A program made the translations under genes and the position numbers. From Scedosporium boydii (taxonomy: Eukaryota > Ascomycota > Sordariomycetes > Microascales > Microascaceae), in assembly GCA_002221725.1 (NCBI GenBank), contig NJFT01000091.1:80917-144916 (forward strand): a stretch of 64,000 nucleotides of DNA, read 5' to 3'. Positions 23,901 through 34,725 of the stretch are shown here, one piece after another. Under the pieces are notes generated by a model. That model saw only the letters and a list, made by a program, of their open reading frames with translations. It was not told where the DNA came from and ran no database searches. Numbering within the stretch: the first letter of the stretch is position 1; each line of letters starts with the position of its first letter.

Positions 23901-24300
23901 AGACTGGCCAAAAGGTACGATTATAGTCTAGAGGTATATGCAAGATAAGGAGCATAGAGTGACGAGTATACAGCATTAATCGGGATTTGAGCCTGCAAAA
24001 AGCACAGCAATGGTAGACGTATCGTGGAAACGTTTAAACTCCCAGATCGCCAACATCGTTACGGGAACGATCAATGGGAGCATTACCCTGGACCGCAATT
24101 TTATTCTTACCCTCATCACATCCCTACCCCCTGAGAATGAGGACGACGAGGAGAAAGATGATGATAGCGGCGAGGAGGAAGGTGACGAGGTGCGTGGGGT
24201 TGGGGGCGGTATCAAGGACGATGCTGATGAGGTGGGTGAGTCAGAGATTCGACTAGAAGTATAATATATAACTGATGGACTTGACCACGACGAAGAGAAG
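20990..24300 (+). pseudogene. Decayed multi-exon gene(s) of unknown family, TATATA-rich
   Basis: No product is recognised, but the plus strand shows remains of spliced coding DNA. A textbook intron lies at 21383-21455 (GTACGT donor, TACTAAC branch at 21431, TAG acceptor), and a second probable one at 21925-22014 (GTAAGT donor, TTCTAAC branch). Between stops, 22026-22331 is open for 101 codons with a Lys/Glu-rich, helical composition and no ATG near its start. A shifted frame continues to about 22488. Elsewhere every frame is broken by stops. TATATA occurs at about a dozen sites across 19.9-24.3 kb. I read this as one or more degenerate genes; the family, exact limits and cause of decay are not visible. 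A young, fast-evolving gene with extra introns is a weaker alternative. Confidence 0.4.
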
Positions 24301-24930
24301 AATATCTACGAACCCGGAACGAGGTGGCCGAGGGCATATCAAAATGCTGGCAACGAATCTTCTCGTCTAGCTGATCTTACTGGATTTGATTCATGCTGAC
24401 GGCGGAAACACTGCTGCTATAAAAGAATACGAAGACAGCCAGAAAAGTTTGAGAACGTCATGGATGAGATGTTGAAAGACATGCAGGAATTGAATGAACC
24501 CGTTTCGTGAGAGGAGAGTTCGTTGGGGGCCAGATACTTCTTCATAAATTGTGTACAAACTAACCTTCTAAGATGCGTCCATCGATTTCTACATCATCTT
24601 CTATAGCTGCTGTTCCCAGAGTCGCCCTTGACGGGTTCTGCCTCGGGTCTCCTTACAGTTACGCCGCCCACATAGCGTTGATGGGTCACATTCATGAGCA
24701 TAGAGTGGCTTTTCTGTCTGAGTAAACGATCGAATGCCCCTGATTCTATTTCGGAATATTCTGAGAAGGCCTTTGCCATTTAAAAAACCGACGAGCCTAA
24801 GCACCTTAACACAAATGTGGAACTAGATATAGTTGGGGTAAAGCGTGTATCGCAGGCCTGCTCCATTTATGAGTCGTTGGTCCCGACTCTATGGAGGGGA
24901 TATTCTGAGGAGTACCTACATACTCGAAAG
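24301..24930. other. Intergenic, no gene seen
   Basis: Mixed sequence between the decayed region and the 3' end of the minus-strand thioesterase gene. Short open frames without motifs. The right end probably includes the thioesterase 3' untranslated region. Confidence 0.45.
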
Positions 24931-25809
24931 TCAAAACCTCATGAGACCGCCAGCGCGTCTCTCCGCATGAGCTTCCAACGCCCTACAGGCTCTCTCAATT
25001 ACCGGTGTGATGACTTCCATGTTCTCCAAGGCGAACATGCTGAAATGATCCCCCTTCGCCGGAAGCACATCCCTAATCCATCCCTTCCTGTACGCTCCCC
25101 ACCCAAGCTCCCTGTCCGCTCGATGAACGTCCAACCCACTGACGCCCTTTTCAACCTGACCATTCGCCTTCCAGGTCCAAACAGGGACTTGATTCTTTGC
25201 CTTGATCAGCACCGCGGGGGGCAATTCGTCGAAGACGGGTAGGGTCCACGCGCGAATCATGGCGGGTGCCTGGTTTATGCAAATGCGCGACAATCGCTGC
25301 GATTCCGTCGCATCCGGTCCCAGCGGGGGAAGCGAACTCGACAACGGCGTAAAAGGCGTGGCTGGAACCGGTGAGACGGGGTAAATGCTATCGATGAGCA
25401 ACAGCCCGACGACCTCTACGCCCACTTCCTCGCCTTTCGTGTCCTCCAACTCTTTCATGACCTGCAGCGACAAAAGTCCGCCCAGCGACCACCCGCCCAA
25501 TAAAATCTTCTTTCTTTTCGCCCTCCCCTCGCCCCGCCGCTCCTCCCGACCCTGAGATGGAAAATCCGGACTAGCGACCAGCTCGCGGATCATCTTGGCA
25601 TAAAGCGCCGCCATCTCCGGGATGCCGCCCTCCCATTTCTCGCCCGTCCAGAACTTGGGGTTGTGGATTCCATAGAGGGCGCGCGGAACGGTGTCGAGGC
25701 AGTTGTAGGCGAAACAGGTGCCGCCTCCGTCGTGCAGGAGGATGATTGGGAGGTGGGATGTGGGGTGGGAGGGGTGTGGGGGTTGGATTATTTCGGGGTT
25801 GTCCAGCAT
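24931..25809 (-). CDS. Free-standing alpha/beta-hydrolase thioesterase
   Basis: The single exon encodes 292 residues that match the thioesterase domain found at the end of fungal polyketide and nonribosomal peptide synthases, here as a separate protein. The nucleophile motif is GWSLGG with Ser108. The catalytic Asp is probably Asp140 in LLIDS, and the His is His255 in KGDHFSMF. An oxyanion-side motif LLHDGGG (24-30) replaces the usual HP-GG. It should hydrolyse an acyl or peptidyl thioester, either editing a megasynthase or acting on CoA esters. No megasynthase is in this window, so the partner is unknown. The ATG at 25809 is the first in frame. Cytosolic: no signal peptide. Confidence 0.85.
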   Translation of the reverse strand: MLDNPEIIQPPHPSHPTSHLPIILLHDGGGTCFAYNCLDTVPRALYGIHNPKFWTGEKWEGGIPEMAALYAKMIRELVASPDFPSQGREERRGEGRAKRKKILLGGWSLGGLLSLQVMKELEDTKGEEVGVEVVGLLLIDSIYPVSPVPATPFTPLSSSLPPLGPDATESQRLSRICINQAPAMIRAWTLPVFDELPPAVLIKAKNQVPVWTWKANGQVEKGVSGLDVHRADRELGWGAYRKGWIRDVLPAKGDHFSMFALENMEVITPVIERACRALEAHAERRAGGLMRF

Positions 25810-26178
25810 TTTTTTTTTCCCCTCACGAGTCGTTTCGTGCAGTTTCTTGAGCGCGTCTGGTGAAATACAAATTCGTGTTACATTTTTAGGAGCGATGGAT
25901 GAGGTGTTTTTGGGAACTTGGAGATAAGGAGTGAGGTTACATGAGGTTTGGGATGTGGAGGATGGATGACTGAGGTTGCTGAGCCGCAGGGGAATGCGAA
26001 GAAGGCGCGAGCCAGTGGCCAGCTAACATCATCCACATCCCAGTAAGACATCTACGATTGGAGAGACGCTCCGGGCAATGCTGACACGTCCGGTTCAGCC
26101 CCATATGCAGAGTGAAAAAGCAAATGTTTCTAAGGGTATCGAAATCTAATATTATTTTACACTGTTCCGTATCGATTC
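25810..26178. other. Intergenic, thioesterase promoter
   Basis: About 370 bases between two same-strand genes, holding the thioesterase promoter and the 3' flank of the upstream mitochondrial-like gene. A T/C-rich run lies directly before the thioesterase ATG. No gene seen. Confidence 0.45.
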
Positions 26179-27424
26179 CTATCGTCCCGCCACGTATCCT
26201 TGAATCTTCCACAGTTTCTTCTGCACCGGTATTGACTTTAGTCGAGCGACCACGGCCATGGTATTGTCGCGGAAGATGGCTGAGCCTAGCCGTAATCTGG
26301 CGAGATGCGGCCCCCCGAGAATACCATGGAGGTTATGGACGGGGATTTTGGATCCGTACACACCTTTCACATCCAGGGTTGTATAGGGCCTCGGAGACGT
26401 CGAGTCCTCATCAGTCGTCTCCGTATCCTCCCCGTTCTCCGCGGCCTGCGTTCCTGCCCACCAAAGGATGCATCCCTTCATTTTGACAGGCTCAACATCA
26501 GCCCATTCCTTCACGGGCACAATAAACAACTTTCCCTCCTCCTCCACCGCCTTCGCCAGCTCCAGCAGATCCGCGACAATCTCATCCCTCATCATCCCCA
26601 GCACAGCTCGGTCCATACCCTCCTTCCACACCGGAGGCCTTTTTCCGGGTAACTTTTGAATGTTCCACGGTCGTGAGCCTATGAGCCTGGCTGATAGCCA
26701 TGAGCGACGCTCCGCTTTTGTTTGACCTCGGTATATGACTCTCCTGTGGGCAAGTAAGTATCTCGCAGGACCGCGGCGGCCCTCGACGACGTTGACGGTG
26801 CTATTATTTTGAAGGAGTACGTCGGACGACCTAGTACGCGTCTTCCGGGTGAGTTCGCTTGGCATCCACCAAGCTGTTTGGGTGGTGGGATTGAGGACGG
26901 GTCGGAACTGTTGGAGGAAATATTGAGGGAGTCGGGCGCTTGTGAGGGCGCAGGCGCGGATGGGCTGGGCTAGAGCTTGGGCTGTCAAGGCACGAAGAGG
27001 TTAGCTAGATGCCCGAGTAACCATAGCCTAACTATTGCAGCGACGATGTGGCAAAAAAAGAACACGAACCATATATGTTCTTGGCAAAGAGCCTCCGCCA
27101 TCTCCCCGTCGGCTGCGGCTTGGGGCTCTCCTTCGGCTTCGTAAATCGCTGCGCCGCCTCGATCCAGTTAGGGTTCATGACGGGCGATAGCGGCAGCGTC
27201 CCCGCTGCCGTCTCGACCGTTTTGTTCTCCGCATCGACTTTGATCACGCCCTCGCGCTCGTCTTGTCGGCGAGCTCGGTCGGCAGCTTCGAGGGTGGGCA
27301 TGCGACCTCTTCGAGGAGCTTCGTCTGAGTACGCCTGTGTCGGGTCATAATGGCGGGCGAGTAGGCGCCGTCGCGGGAGGCTTCGTATGAGGGTGCATTG
27401 CTTCATTGCCGAGCAATTGAGCAT
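26179..27424 (-). CDS. Putative mitochondrial protein of unknown function, 2 exons
   Basis: Exon 1 is 27424-27070 and exon 2 is 26981-26179. The intron (GTTCGT donor, GCTAAC branch, ACAG acceptor) joins in phase to give 385 residues. The N-terminus (MLNCSAMKQCTLIRSLPRRR, then RLLARHY) is rich in Arg and lacks acidic residues, as in a mitochondrial presequence. The middle contains AWWMPSELTRKTRTRSS and a Trp-containing block (KGCILWWAG); the end reads KLWKIQGYVAGR, with the basic and aromatic character of organelle RNA- or ribosome-associated proteins. I do not recognise the family. The long, conserved-looking exon 2 and clean splicing support a real gene. The start codon ATG at 27424 fits the presequence; an ATG six codons further in is possible. 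Confidence 0.72.
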
Positions 27425-28200
27425 CGGCGGGTTTTGGAGGAGGATTAGTTGGCGTCCAAGACGGGATTCGAGCTTGTGGTGGATTTGATTCAGACTGGAG
27501 ATTTCGTCAACGCTTTAGCTCAAATTGCATAAGGCCAAACCGAATTCGTTTAATAGAATATTCCTTAATTGCATATCCACCGACTCATGGAGCCTCGCGA
27601 ACTTCACTTCATCAAACCGTGGATGATATTCTTCCGAAGTATTGGAATCACTACTCCAACGTGGCAAAGACGCCCTGGAAATTGAAATTGGGATCCAACT
27701 AGCCCAGGAGAATTCCTCGTAGATTGCTGCCCATCGTGTGCCTGGAAAGGAACCTATCGAGAATCGGGGAGACTCGAAAAGACCGTCTGAGATCAATTGA
27801 TATTTTCTCTCAGCGGCTAGTAAATAGTAAAACGGGCAGGAGAATGGCGGATATTGATATTGTCTAAGTACTTAGATGGAGCGTGAGCCCGACTACTGAG
27901 TTGAAGGGCGATGTCATTCTGGCATTTCCCAGAGCCATCAATTTCCAGCCAATATATACTTGAATTTCTTGACCTCTCCATTTCTTGGAGTGGTCTCGTT
28001 TTGAGAAATATATACAGAGAATTAACTCTACGTCGCTCATTCTGCAGCTTATTCTGTTTCATCGTTTCACCCCGCCGGCGGCGGCGGCGTCTCGTGGCTT
28101 ACACCAACGATCAGTACGTCACCCACGACCTCCAACTGCCGTGTCCCTCATCATCTGTCCTTCATCATTCAGCCACCACCACTTCCGACCAGCTCATTCT
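27425..28200. other. Intergenic, no gene seen
   Basis: About 780 bases between the unknown mitochondrial gene and the 3' end of the GH6 gene, which is on the same strand. It contains two ATATATAC motifs (about 27955 and 28008). No open frame with protein character. Confidence 0.45.
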
Positions 28201-30218
28201 TCAGAAGGGAGGGTTAGCATTCTGGAGGATGTTAACGAAGAACGCCTGGAACCACTGGCCAGCTTCGGGTGCCGGCTTGTGGGCGTCCTCAAGACCGCAG
28301 TGGTAGTCGTAACGAACGGCGCTGGTGTCCGAGGTTCCATCCGATTCACCAGGAGGCTAGAATAAATTTCACAGCGTTAGTAAGCGGCCTACTAAAAGCG
28401 GGTAAAAGTGGGGCGGTTACTCACCTTCACCCAGACGAAGGCATCCACCAAGTTGTGGCCCGTATTGGTCGTTGGACGCATCTACAGAAGTCAGAATCGC
28501 TTCAATCATCATCTCAGAGCATGAAATAACTCACCCCGGCGCCAGATCCAACTACATTACACCAGTCACCTTGAGCCAGCTGATTGGTTGGCTGCTTGCC
28601 GTTGCGGCTGGTGTCCACGAGGAACTGAGCGGGGAATCCGGCAGCATCCAAAAGAGGGCGGAAAGCCTCGATGAAGCGCTTCTCGTCGAAGTTGGGGTTG
28701 GCTGGTAGACATTAGCTTCGCATCTTCGAAGGGGAACTTGTGGGAAAGAAAGAAAAGGAAAAGCGAGAGAGGAGACGCTCAGAAATAAGCAGTCGGGACG
28801 TACGGGTCGTGTAAGAAGGAGCAGAGGCCAGGCTCCAACCGTTGTAGTTGGAGACATTGGTCACGAGACCTCGCACAGACTTAGGCTTTCCGGCGTCGCG
28901 GTAGATCTGACCAAAGAGCTCGGCGGAGGGACCAATGTTGGCAGGCCAGCCGAGCCAACCGCCATGGCCAGCATCAAGGTACAGAGCAGTGTTGGGAAGA
29001 GAAAGCCTTGGACGGAAGATCAGCCATTATTCGTAAGGAAGGAAAATCCTAGTTGTAGACGCAGGGGGACATCTTACTGCTTAATGGCGTAAATGGTAAG
29101 TTCCTTGTAGGTGCTGGCGGCGTTGGAGCACTTCTGGACGTTCATGTTCGTGATCATGCTGCGGAGGTGGTTAGTACCTGATCCTGATCCTGGGGACTTC
29201 GTGGAGTAAAGCGAAGGCAAGACTTACTTGGCAAGCGAGTCGGGCTCTGTTACGATTCGGTGTTAGTTGCAGAGGAAGAAAAGAGGAAAAAAGAAAGTTG
29301 GAGACTGGCTGCGGACAGTGCTGGAGCTGAGGCCGGCCCGGAATGAATGCGGGGTGGAGTCGTTGAAGTGGAGAATTCCGGGGCGGCGCGGGGCAAAATA
29401 TGGGGCGGAAGAAGCGACTTACCAATAATCAAAATGATGCGGGTATCCGAATACTTGATAACATTGGCGCGGATGGAGTCGATGTAAGCCTTGTACTTGG
29501 CAACACCGCCGTTGGCAATAGAGAACTCTCCGTTGGAGGCGGCCGCGGCGCAGTCCCTGTCGGGAAGGTCATAGACGACGAAGATACCCGCGTTGGGAGG
29601 GTTGGCACCGGCCTTGTTAGCGGCGCGGATGTCGGCGAGGGCAGACTCCATCTGGGGGACCTTGTCTTGGGTATCCATCCACATGAAGGAGGGAACCTTG
29701 GCGATGGCCGAGGCCTTGGCGACGAGAGTGCCCGTGAGAGACGGAATGGCGAGGTTGTGGACCTCGGAGGAGTAGTAGGCGTTGGCCCACATCTGGACGC
29801 CGGAGAGCGGGTTGCCCTCCCAGGTGGCGGTGCCGGAGCCTACGGGAGGCTGGGTGGTGGTGGTGCCGGGAGCCGAGGTGACCCTGGTAGACGAAGTCTG
29901 GATGGGGCCCTGGGAGCTCGTGGTTCGGCTGGTGGTGGTGGTTTGGGGAACCTGAGAGTTGGGGAGACACTGGAAATACCAGTCGTTTTGCTTGACGCAG
30001 GTGTTGCCGGAAGCGCAGCAGGTAGCGCCAGACCAGCCGATACCGCCACATTGGCCCCTGGAGAAGTTTGTTAGTCTCGGGGATTCTCTCTCTTGGGAAT
30101 CTCTCTCAGGGATATGTCCTTACCAGACAGTCTGGCAGGCCTGACGAGCCTCGAGGGGCACGGCCAAGGCGGCCGAGCCGAGGGCGGCGGCAGCGAGGAA
30201 GAGGTTCCTAGCAACCAT
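28201..30218 (-). CDS. cel6A: Secreted cellobiohydrolase, GH6 with N-terminal CBM1 (Cel6A/CBHII)
   Basis: Releases cellobiose from non-reducing cellulose ends outside the cell. Eight exons on the minus strand: 30218-30124, 30057-29423, 29246-29228, 29158-29078, 29006-28804, 28701-28535, 28481-28425 and 28356-28201. All junctions are GT/AG and in phase, giving 470 residues, close to the 471 of Trichoderma reesei Cel6A. There is a signal peptide (about 1-19), then a CBM1 ([15 protein letters not shown] ... YFQCL), a Ser/Thr/Pro linker, and the GH6 domain with [10 protein letters not shown] and IEPDSLAN, which hold the two key aspartates. The end is ILQNANPPF. Exon 3 is only 19 bases. Expression is probably cellulose-induced and glucose-repressed as in the family; no site was proven. 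A relic of a second copy lies at 38.1 kb. Confidence 0.97.
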
Positions 30219-30256
30219 TGTGACTGTGATGCCTTTCCTTATTTCGTCTCTGTGGA

Positions 30257-30262
30257 TTTATA
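30257..30262 (-). promoter_or_regulatory. TATA box of the GH6 gene
   Basis: On the minus strand TATAAA lies about 40 bases upstream of the ATG, a usual position for strongly induced fungal secreted-enzyme genes with short leaders. Confidence 0.55.
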
Positions 30263-32337
30263 GAACAAGCTTAAGAAGGACCGAGCCCGATGGAGAACTA
30301 GGAACAAGATGAAGACGATGGGCAGGAACCCGGTCTCCTTTTATCATCGTGCCAAGTTGAATAAGAAATGGCGCCTTTTGAGCATTTCATCTTAAAATGA
30401 AGCTTGTATCGGATCCTCGGAAAGGGTTCGAAGAAGCACCACGATCTCATCGGTCCATCCCAGGTTCATCGGCCCGGCATTGATGCTCTGAGGAAACATA
30501 CAATCGCCGCTAGGCATGTGGAGTCGAGTGTGATCACACCCGCTCCGCTTGCCACGTTCCACCGTAGGCGGTGGTCACTTGTCTGGGGTTGACCTGGCTC
30601 GTTAGTCTTGAGGCCGGTCATCACGTTCGAATCATTAATTAGTTTGCGGAGAAGGCATCCGTCCTACACTAAGGTGAGAGTGAGCCGCATTGGGAAGTAA
30701 CTGAGGGCATGAAGAATCTCCAAGAGATCCAACCTGGCATCTCGTCAGATTTCCTTCCAATCGAACGGGTCCTTCGGCTTCGGACCGCAAGAGGTTGAAA
30801 AAAGGGTTACAGCGCCCCTCTCAAGAACGAAAGATCGTCCATGAAGACCGCTCGGCACAATTATTTGCGGCTCCTAGATGGTGGAAAGTAAACCCGGCAG
30901 TGAGGTGGCAAGCGGCCAAACGGAGATTTACAACCCTTGGAAATTTAAAAACGCGCCCACGAGTCAAAGCGAGCGCTGTTCTGGAGATAAAGTCCGCCAA
31001 CCAGAAACGAGAGCCAACATTGGATTTCCAAACAATAGGAACAGGGGGACGCAACCCCGCGCTGAGGCATTGAACATTTTGAACATTTTCAAGTTTTACT
31101 CGCCAGCGTCGGGGTGTTCGTAATTACAATTGGCTTGTAAGTAAGGCGACCGAGGAGATTGCCAACCTCTGTTTCAGAGCCAAAAGGGGGGAGACAATGA
31201 AAGGAAAAAGAGGAATGTGAGGAGGAACGATCATTGTTGAGCTGCAGCTGACCGGTCTGTTTCTCTCCTCTTCTCCCGTCCTGTTTACAAGCTATTTGTC
31301 TCTGTGAACTCGTCTGTTGTTCTTCGAAATTGCGGTCAAGGGAGCAGCCGCCCCATCAGATTGTCAGAAATCTAATGCTCGGTGAGAGTGACAATGTGGC
31401 TCCGGGAGACGGTGATCTTTCGCCCCCAGCCTCAACACTGCATCGCGCCTTCCCATCTTCCATATCAATCTTGGAGCCTAGATTAAGCCTTAAATATCAA
31501 AATTTGGGTTCGAATTTTCAACAGCAGGGAACCCGTGGGATCTTGAGGATCACTCATCAAGGAATGCTTGAATTCTTGGGATCTCCAAAATATAGTACCG
31601 CTGGGTTCGAAACGCGTAGCGGACTAGAACCACCAACTTTTTTTTTTCTGGCCCATTTCTTTTTCCTCTCCTCCTTCACCATGATTTAATTTTCCTCATA
31701 GGTTGTATTCCCAGCCATCTTGGAACTATGAATTATCTTTGGTTAATGTTACTACTTTCTTTTTCTTTTTAATATCGACGTGCAGTGTTAAAATGTCCCT
31801 CTTCCCAAGATGGCGCCTTGTCTTCCGGGAAACTCAAGAACCCTCCTCAACACAAACTGTTTTTATCTAGCTTCCTAAAGTATTATCTGTATGCAGGGGA
31901 TGCCCTGTGTTGGTGAGTAGAGAGGGAAGGAGAGGAAGTATCATTTTTATTACTGACTTCATGGTGAGCAGGCTGCAGGGATGCTGCGATTGAAGCCTCC
32001 CCTTCAACGACATCGCGGCTGGTGGTGTCGGGACAGCCTGGCAATAATATGTACGTCTGTCTACCTTGGGCAATAGGGGGCCTGGACTGGCCAGAGGTTC
32101 ACTGAAAGCACTGCCATGCGCAGCCATGCATCATGCATCCCCAATGGATCGATCAATCACTCTTCCAAGCGCCACCCGCCTGCAGCTTCAGAGAGCGGGG
32201 CGGACGAAGCCTTGCCAACCACGCACCTCAACTTGAACTCATCAAACATCTTCTCTGCGGAGAAGAAGCGGTAGACGGCTTATTTGCCAGCCATTTCCTC
32301 GCGGCGAGCATATGGTTGCCAATTCCTGTTATCCAAA
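30263..32337. other. Divergent intergenic region, no gene seen
   Basis: About 2 kb between the GH6 gene (-) and the DUF7580-like gene (+). It should contain the GH6 upstream activating region. Low-complexity T-rich stretches lie around 31630-31690 and 31755-31775. No open frame has recognisable protein character. Confidence 0.45.
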
Positions 32338-34361
32338 ATGGCAGAATTGGCCCTGGCCATACTGCCTCTAGTCGTGGAAGGCTGTAAGCTCGGCGTCAAA
32401 TGTCGCCACAAATTGTCCTCGTTCCGCTATTATATGGAATCCGTCGAGGAAATCCGTGTTCTTTTCTCCGTCCAAGTTCGCAATTTCCTGCATGAGTGCG
32501 AGCAGGTTCTCAAACATGTGCTCGAGAAACATCAACGCGTCCAGCCTAGCCAGCTCCTGGACGATTTTGACCATTACCTCTGGACATCGTCAGATCTTGA
32601 GGAGTCGTTCCACGACTATCTGGGAACGTCCCAGGAACCTTTCAAGAACTTGGTGAAATTGATTTCCAAGAAGGTGGCTAGTCTAGAGTCAGATTTGAGC
32701 CGGTTTGACGAGGTCGACGAGAGCGGAGGAGAGGTATGTTCGTTTCATGTTCTATTCTGTCTGATACATGTAGCCTGGCAGGTATCAGCAGGCTCAGGAT
32801 TGTTATTCGCAGCGTATATTTTTTCTTTTTCTCATCCGTTCAGCTTCTAACGTCGGGGAAAATCTGCATTATTACAGGGCGGCACCTTGTCCCACCGAAT
32901 CTCAAATCGCAAAAAGGTCGTGCTCGACGAAGCAGTGTTCGAGAAAGATATCGAGAAACTAAGGCGATGGATATCTGACCTTCGCGGCCTGCGGGAACGA
33001 GCAAGCCCAGAGAGACTAGCGGGTCCTACCAGGGCCCAGATCGCCCAGGTATCCGGTCTGCCTCACGAATATCGTACCAGAAAACAGGACGCAGCTCTAT
33101 GGCTTAAGGAGACAACGGCAAAATGGACATGTCTCAGGCCGGAACATTCACGGCATTCTGCGAAGCTTCTACTGGCAAGCACCTCTTCGGGACGGCCTTG
33201 TCTCGATGTGGTGCTACATTACGAAGATTGTATCCCGGAGCGAACAATAAACGGGACATGTTCACGAGAGTATGATCAACCCTAGTATCTAACCACCCGC
33301 TTCCCTCCCCGGGCGGCCGTAGTATCACGATTCTCACCTTTTTATACAGAAAAAACCATCAGCTCTGCGTTCAACCGAAGGCAATTGCAGCGGAGACCGG
33401 CTTGCTGACACCGGAGACTTCAGGTGCTGGGTCTGATAGATCGGATTCTCAAGACCACAGCGCGAAACGTCGTCGGATTAGCAACTCGCCACTCAGCATA
33501 TTTTCAACGTACAGAAATTCGCGAGATGATACTGACGAACCGGGGTCTAAACGGTCGTCATGCAGCCGCAGCATTTTGCCTCCTCTCAAAACAGACTTGT
33601 CAACGTGCAAAGATTCCTGCCGACTGTTCTCCAACTCCCACATGTACTTTGGAAATGGCAACCGCCCTTTATGCTTGGGACACCTCGAGTCGCGCGTCCG
33701 AAACTTTGACCACTTCCCCGGACATAATTCTCGGGACCAGCCTCGAACACTCGTTACGGGAAAGCTAACGCCGATCCAAAATATCTTCTATCGTCCACTA
33801 GATGATAGTACATGCGATGCAACAAGATTCTGGCTCGCTAGTTTGGTGGTAAAGTCGGCTCTTCAGCATCACAACACGCTCTGGTGGACTGAGGACTGGA
33901 CCCTCGACAGTTTGGCATTTTATGAGAGCCGAACCGGGGAGCTTCTGGATTCTCTCCAGACCCTGCACCTCACCGCCGATCTACCTAATAAGACAGATAT
34001 GGATACCGCGCAAGCAAGCCAGACATTAAGCGAAGCGGCTTCAGCTGTCGAAGTACGACGCGCCATGAACAGACGCGGAATACGCAATCTGACCCTCTGG
34101 TGCGTCGGGGTTGCCTTCCTGCAAATTGGCCTCTGGCGGCCGATTCGTTGGGATGATGACGAGGAAGTTCGGGAGAGCCTCCCGAGCTTAGAGAGGCTAA
34201 GCAAGCCCTACTTTGACATGACGGACAAGCTGATCAATTGTGATTTTGGGAAAGGATCGAAGTTGCAGAACCTTGACCTTCAGAACGAGGTCTATAAAAC
34301 CGTTGTGTGTGAATTGGATGCAATCTTGGATGAGTTTCGTAAAGCGGGATTCCAGAGTTGA
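32338..34361 (+). CDS. DUF7580-like fungal protein, 3 exons
   Basis: Exons are 32338-32733, 32878-33269 and 33350-34361 (donors GTATGT and GTATGA, acceptors ACAG), in phase, giving 599 residues. The N-terminus (MAELALAILPLVVEGCKLG) with helical heptads, and the C-terminus (LTLWCVGVAFLQIGLW, then YFDMTDKLINCDF and a final helix VVCELDAILDEF), are the layout I know from fungal DUF7580 proteins. The biochemical function is not known. Such genes are numerous, lineage-variable, and often sit near other fast-evolving genes. A basic Ser/Arg segment (AKRRRIS) opens the region coded by exon 3. The ATG at 32338 begins the family-like N-terminus; an ATG 18 codons upstream gives a non-family extension. 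The next gene starts about 200-365 bases downstream on the same strand. Confidence 0.75.
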
Positions 34362-34725
34362 TGGAAGAATCGATGCTTTCCAAGTTTTACTCGTACTCAT
34401 CTCGCCCACAACATCACTAGATAAATATATCGTGTAGGTAGATACGTGATGACTCCCCAATTCAGTTTATGTGTCTTGGTCCTTCCCATTGCCGTCAAGA
34501 CATCAAGATCATCATCCTTGTGACCAGCTTAGTCATCGATCATCAAACATCCCGCTCCGCATGGCGAAGACCTTCAGCCCTGCGACATCAAGGCACCATC
34601 AAGGCCTGGGTGGGTGTTCTGGCTTCTCCGCTTTGCAATATCGAAGAAGTACTTCGCGAAGACGACGAAATGACTCGGAGTCACCACTGGACCATGTATC
34701 TTCACACCTTCGGTCAATTTCCAAC

